Shown in pieces: positions 61,744 through 64,000 of a DNA stretch of 64,000 nucleotides. The position numbers and the translations under genes are program-made. Origin of the DNA: Sediminicola sp035798135. GTDB taxonomy: Bacteria > Bacteroidota > Bacteroidia > Flavobacteriales > Flavobacteriaceae. The DNA is taken from contig JAPFBR010000001.1 in NCBI GenBank assembly GCA_035798135.1, positions 1,054,001-1,118,000 on the forward strand. The letters are read 5' to 3'. The first letter of the stretch is position 1. The number at the start of each line of letters is the position of its first letter. Below the pieces are notes generated by a model that worked only from the letters and a program-made list of their open reading frames with translations, was not told the DNA's origin and made no database searches.

Positions 61744-62376
61744 ATGATCAAAGAATTAAAAGAAAGCTACGGCCATATATTTGAAGATGCCCTTATTGAT
61801 GAGATAGTACAGGTTGGAACATTTAAAGAAGTGCCGGAGGGATTTAAATTAATGGAGATTGGGCAGTTTATAAAAGGAATGCCTTTACTTGTATCTGGGG
61901 CTATTAAAGTGTTGCGGCAAGATACGGATGGTGATGAGTTACTTCTTTATTACTTAGAAAAGGGTGATACCTGTTCTATGACAATGACCTGTTGTATGGG
62001 GGACTCCAAAAGTGAGATTAGGGCTATAGCAGAGACAGACACCAAATTGATCATGGTTCCCATTGAGAAAATGGAAGAATGGACCGCCAAATATAAATCA
62101 TGGCGAAATTTTGTGTTTGAAAGCTACCACACCCGACTAAACGAATTACTTAGTACCCTGGATAGTATTGCCTTCAATAATATGGACCAAAGGCTAGTAG
62201 CATATCTTAAAGAAAAATCAAGAATCAATAAAGGTCAAACTATCCATAATACCCATCAAGAAATAGCATACGAACTCCACAGCTCTAGGGTCGTCATTTC
62301 CAGACTTCTTAAAAAATTGGAACAAATGGGCAAAATAGAGCTTCATAGAAATCATATAAAAATTTTGGATTTATAA
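61744..62376 (+). CDS. Crp/Fnr-family regulator with cysteine cluster
   Basis: Regulator of 210 residues: beta-roll (LLVSGAIKVLRQDTDGDELLLYYLEKGDTC), dimer helix, and winged HTH (NTHQEIAYELHSSRVVISRLLKKLEQMGKIELHR). Three cysteines (C77, C83, C84) lie in GDTCSMTMTCCMGDSK, at the place where other members bind their ligand. A thiol-based sensor of persulfide or redox state is likely from the neighbours (TauE transporter, ETHE1-like hydrolase). Matching palindromes lie before both genes. Confidence 0.9.
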   Translation: MIKELKESYGHIFEDALIDEIVQVGTFKEVPEGFKLMEIGQFIKGMPLLVSGAIKVLRQDTDGDELLLYYLEKGDTCSMTMTCCMGDSKSEIRAIAETDTKLIMVPIEKMEEWTAKYKSWRNFVFESYHTRLNELLSTLDSIAFNNMDQRLVAYLKEKSRINKGQTIHNTHQEIAYELHSSRVVISRLLKKLEQMGKIELHRNHIKILDL

Positions 62377-62382
62377 GGGCTC

Positions 62383-62399
62383 TGTAACCAATGTTACTG
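62383..62399. promoter_or_regulatory. Operator TGTAACCAATGTTACTG before the TauE gene
   Basis: GTAAC-CAAT-GTTAC is a perfect palindrome, 50 bases before the TauE start and just after the Crp gene. Only one base of 17 differs from 63351-63367. Confidence 0.7.
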
Positions 62400-62448
62400 C
62401 ACAACCTTTTTTGGTGCACTAGTTTCGCACTAATAAATATAAATTCAT

Positions 62449-63261
62449 ATGGAGTTGTTGCAAGTGTTTGGTTATGCAAGTGCATTGATTATTGGAATTT
62501 CGCTTGGTTTGATTGGTGGAGGAGGATCTATTTTGGCGGTTCCTGTGCTTGCCTACCTTTTTACCGTCAACGAAAAAGTTGCTACAGCCTACTCTCTGTT
62601 CATCGTGGGGGCCAGTGCCCTTGTGGGTGGTTGGCAACAGCACTTAAAAGGATATGTCGATTGGCGAACTTCGGTTGTATTTGGTATCCCGGCAATCATT
62701 GGGGTAACGGCTGTTCGGCATTATGTGGTGCCCGCAATGCCTGATGTTCTTTTCAACATGGGAGATTTTGAGTTCACCAGAAGAATGGCCATGTTCGGAC
62801 TTTTTGCCGTTTTGATGATTCCTGCGGCCTATTCCATGCTCATGAACGGAAAAAAATTAACTGTAAAAGGAGATGGGAAAATAAAATACAACTATCCATT
62901 AATATTGGCCGAAGGATTGATTGTTGGAGCGATAACAGGAATGATTGGAGCTGGAGGGGGATTTTTGATTATCCCGGCCCTTGTAATCCTTGCCAATGTA
63001 GAGATGAAAGTAGCAGTGGGTACTTCTCTAATCATAATTGCATTCAAATCGTTATCGGGTTTCTTTTTAGGGGATGCTTTGACCATGGAAATAGATTGGA
63101 GCTTCCTAGGACTCTTTACCGGACTTTCACTGATAGGTATTTTCATCGGGAGTTACTTGAGTAATTTTGTAGATGGCAACAAGCTTAAAAAAGGATTTGG
63201 CTATTTCATCTTGGTAATGGCGGGTTTCATTTTTTATATGGAGTTTTTTATCCAGCGATAA
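62449..63261 (+). CDS. TauE/SafE-family sulfite/sulfonate transporter
   Basis: Inner-membrane transporter of 270 residues with about eight helices in two repeats, each with the family's G-rich helix: IIGISLGLIGGGGSILAVPVLAYLF and EGLIVGAITGMIGAGGGFLIIPALVI. Members export sulfite, thiosulfate or other sulfur anions. It lies between the thiol-type Crp regulator and an ETHE1-like hydrolase, all probably one sulfur response. A terminator follows at 63302. Confidence 0.92.
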   Translation: MELLQVFGYASALIIGISLGLIGGGGSILAVPVLAYLFTVNEKVATAYSLFIVGASALVGGWQQHLKGYVDWRTSVVFGIPAIIGVTAVRHYVVPAMPDVLFNMGDFEFTRRMAMFGLFAVLMIPAAYSMLMNGKKLTVKGDGKIKYNYPLILAEGLIVGAITGMIGAGGGFLIIPALVILANVEMKVAVGTSLIIIAFKSLSGFFLGDALTMEIDWSFLGLFTGLSLIGIFIGSYLSNFVDGNKLKKGFGYFILVMAGFIFYMEFFIQR

Positions 63262-63301
63262 TTGTTCTAAGGAAAGCAAGTATCAAAATAGTTGTCCATG
63301 T

Positions 63302-63333
63302 AATGACCTGTAAAAAACAGGTCATTTTTTTTT
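63302..63333 (+). terminator. Rho-independent terminator
   Basis: AATGACCTGT, loop AAAAA, ACAGGTCATTTTTTTTT, a perfect stem after the TauE gene. Confidence 0.9.
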
Positions 63334-63350
63334 GGTTCATTACTACTGTG

Positions 63351-63367
63351 TGTAACCAAAGTTACTG
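63351..63367. promoter_or_regulatory. Operator TGTAACCAAAGTTACTG before the MBL gene
   Basis: GTAAC-CAAA-GTTAC palindrome, 53 bases before the metallo-hydrolase start. It is 16/17 identical to the site before the TauE gene, with the same distance to the start codon. Confidence 0.7.
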
Positions 63368-63419
63368 TAGACCCTAAAAAACCTTTTTAACTTTACGTCA
63401 AGAATTTTAAATAGAAATC

Positions 63420-64000
63420 ATGATTATTGAGCAAATTTATACAGGTTGTCTGGCACAGGGAGCATACTATATAGAAAGTAAGGGTGAAATTGCTATAATT
63501 GACCCTTTGCGGGAAGTAAAACCTTATCTCTATAGGGCCAATTTGGACAATGCCAAAATCAAATATATTTTTGAGACGCATTTTCATGCCGATTTCGTGA
63601 GCGGTCACGTTACTTTGGCAAAAGAAACAGGAGCTCCTATTGTTTTCGGACCCCAGGCGAACCCAGCATTCGATGCAATTATTGCAGCAGATGGGCAAGA
63701 ATTTAAATTAGGTGAAATTACTATTACAGTGTTACATACTCCGGGGCATACCATGGAAAGCACTACCTATCTTTTAAAGGATAAAGACGGAAAAGACCAT
63801 GCGATCTTTAGTGGGGACACCTTGTTTTTAGGGGATGTGGGCAGGCCAGATTTGGCCCAAAAAATGGGTGTTTTGACAGAGCGGGATTTGGCAGGGCTTT
63901 TATTTGACAGCCTGCGCAATAAAATAATGCCCTTAGCAGATGATGTTATTGTTTATCCGGCTCACGGGGCAGGATCGGCTTGTGGCAAGAACATGATGAA
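63420..64000 (+). CDS. ETHE1-like persulfide dioxygenase/MBL hydrolase, 3' end outside window
   Basis: Metallo-beta-lactamase-fold enzyme; 193 residues visible, the rest beyond the window edge. Metal ligands: H54, H56 and D58 (THFHADFVSGH), H110 (HTPGH) and D133 (SGDTLFLGDVGRPDL). FLGDVGRPDL is typical of ETHE1-type persulfide dioxygenases, which bind one iron and oxidise glutathione persulfide to sulfite. Family members are often fused to rhodanese domains; the missing part may carry them. Together with TauE it would oxidise and export sulfur under the Crp-like regulator. Confidence 0.9.
   Translation, partial: MIIEQIYTGCLAQGAYYIESKGEIAIIDPLREVKPYLYRANLDNAKIKYIFETHFHADFVSGHVTLAKETGAPIVFGPQANPAFDAIIAADGQEFKLGEITITVLHTPGHTMESTTYLLKDKDGKDHAIFSGDTLFLGDVGRPDLAQKMGVLTERDLAGLLFDSLRNKIMPLADDVIVYPAHGAGSACGKNMM

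Noticed and set aside
1..64000. CRISPR array
   Set aside because: No set of regularly spaced identical repeats with unique spacers was seen; the tandem repeats at 3205-3540 are coding.

Overview
The window looks like the chromosome of a marine member of the Flavobacteriaceae (Bacteroidota); the genus cannot be read from it. The grounds are AT-rich DNA, many lipoproteins with LxxC signals, a TPR-type sensor kinase beside its regulator, Bacteroidota families (DUF5777, DUF3667, DUF1206, PepSY-like, CHRD), TCCCGATA..TATCGGGA palindromes and weak Shine-Dalgarno sites.

Region 1 (1 to about 36,000) reads as an integrated, low-GC genomic island. It opens with a tyrosine recombinase whose 5' end lies left of the window. 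It closes with what looks like the 3' part of a tRNA-Leu(UAG), from the anticodon loop on, followed by a terminator. Cargo from left to right: small lipoproteins and cassette-like single genes separated by structured non-coding elements (1.5-5.3 kb); an esterase, a deoxynucleotidase and small membrane proteins (5.9-8.1 kb); a DUF805/TerB/membrane/vWA operon that ends in a decayed thermonuclease (8.1-11.4 kb); a secreted nuclease-like protein, a TPR histidine kinase with response regulator, and lipoproteins (11.9-18.5 kb); then a defence block (18.7-35.5 kb). The defence block holds a membrane PD-(D/E)XK-like protein, a PLD-DEAD helicase-DUF3427 protein with a NUDIX partner, a single-chain LlaGI-type restriction-modification enzyme, a three-gene nuclease-STAND (Avs-like) cassette with a TIR/deoxyribosyltransferase-like membrane protein and a four-helix membrane protein, and a protein kinase with a DUF2971 protein. 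The three-gene cassette (28165-33027) is the best candidate for an undescribed system. An inverted repeat, TTACGG-N4-CCGTAA, recurs five times in this region, mostly upstream of lipoprotein or stress genes, and suggests a shared regulon.

Region 2 (36.3-40.7 kb) is chromosomal and partly decaying: a cation/proton antiporter, a REP-type repeat, a truncated AI-2E transporter, a membrane gene with an in-frame stop, a truncated BLUF gene, a 51-residue membrane protein and an intact DUF1206 protein.

Region 3 (41.1-48.7 kb) is an envelope/redox cluster: a triple-CHRD cupredoxin lipoprotein, a membrane Cache-LytTR regulator, a cytochrome c lipoprotein, and two paralogous sets of YceI, OB-fold and DUF5777 barrel proteins around a small HMA-like protein. 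An IS1595-type transposase remnant follows.

Region 4 (49-60.3 kb) has a DUF3667 protein, a Crp/Fnr regulator, a PepSY-like protein and a six-gene operon (aminotransferase, nitrilase-family amidase, VOC protein, Orn/Lys/Arg decarboxylase, ATP-grasp ligase, semialdehyde dehydrogenase) that looks like a diamine or amino-acid to GABA/5-aminovalerate route.

Region 5 (60.6-64 kb) ends with a cysteine-containing Crp/Fnr regulator, a TauE/SafE transporter and an ETHE1-like metallo-hydrolase cut by the window edge. A shared operator, TGTAACCAAWGTTACTG, precedes the last two, which points to a sulfide/persulfide response.
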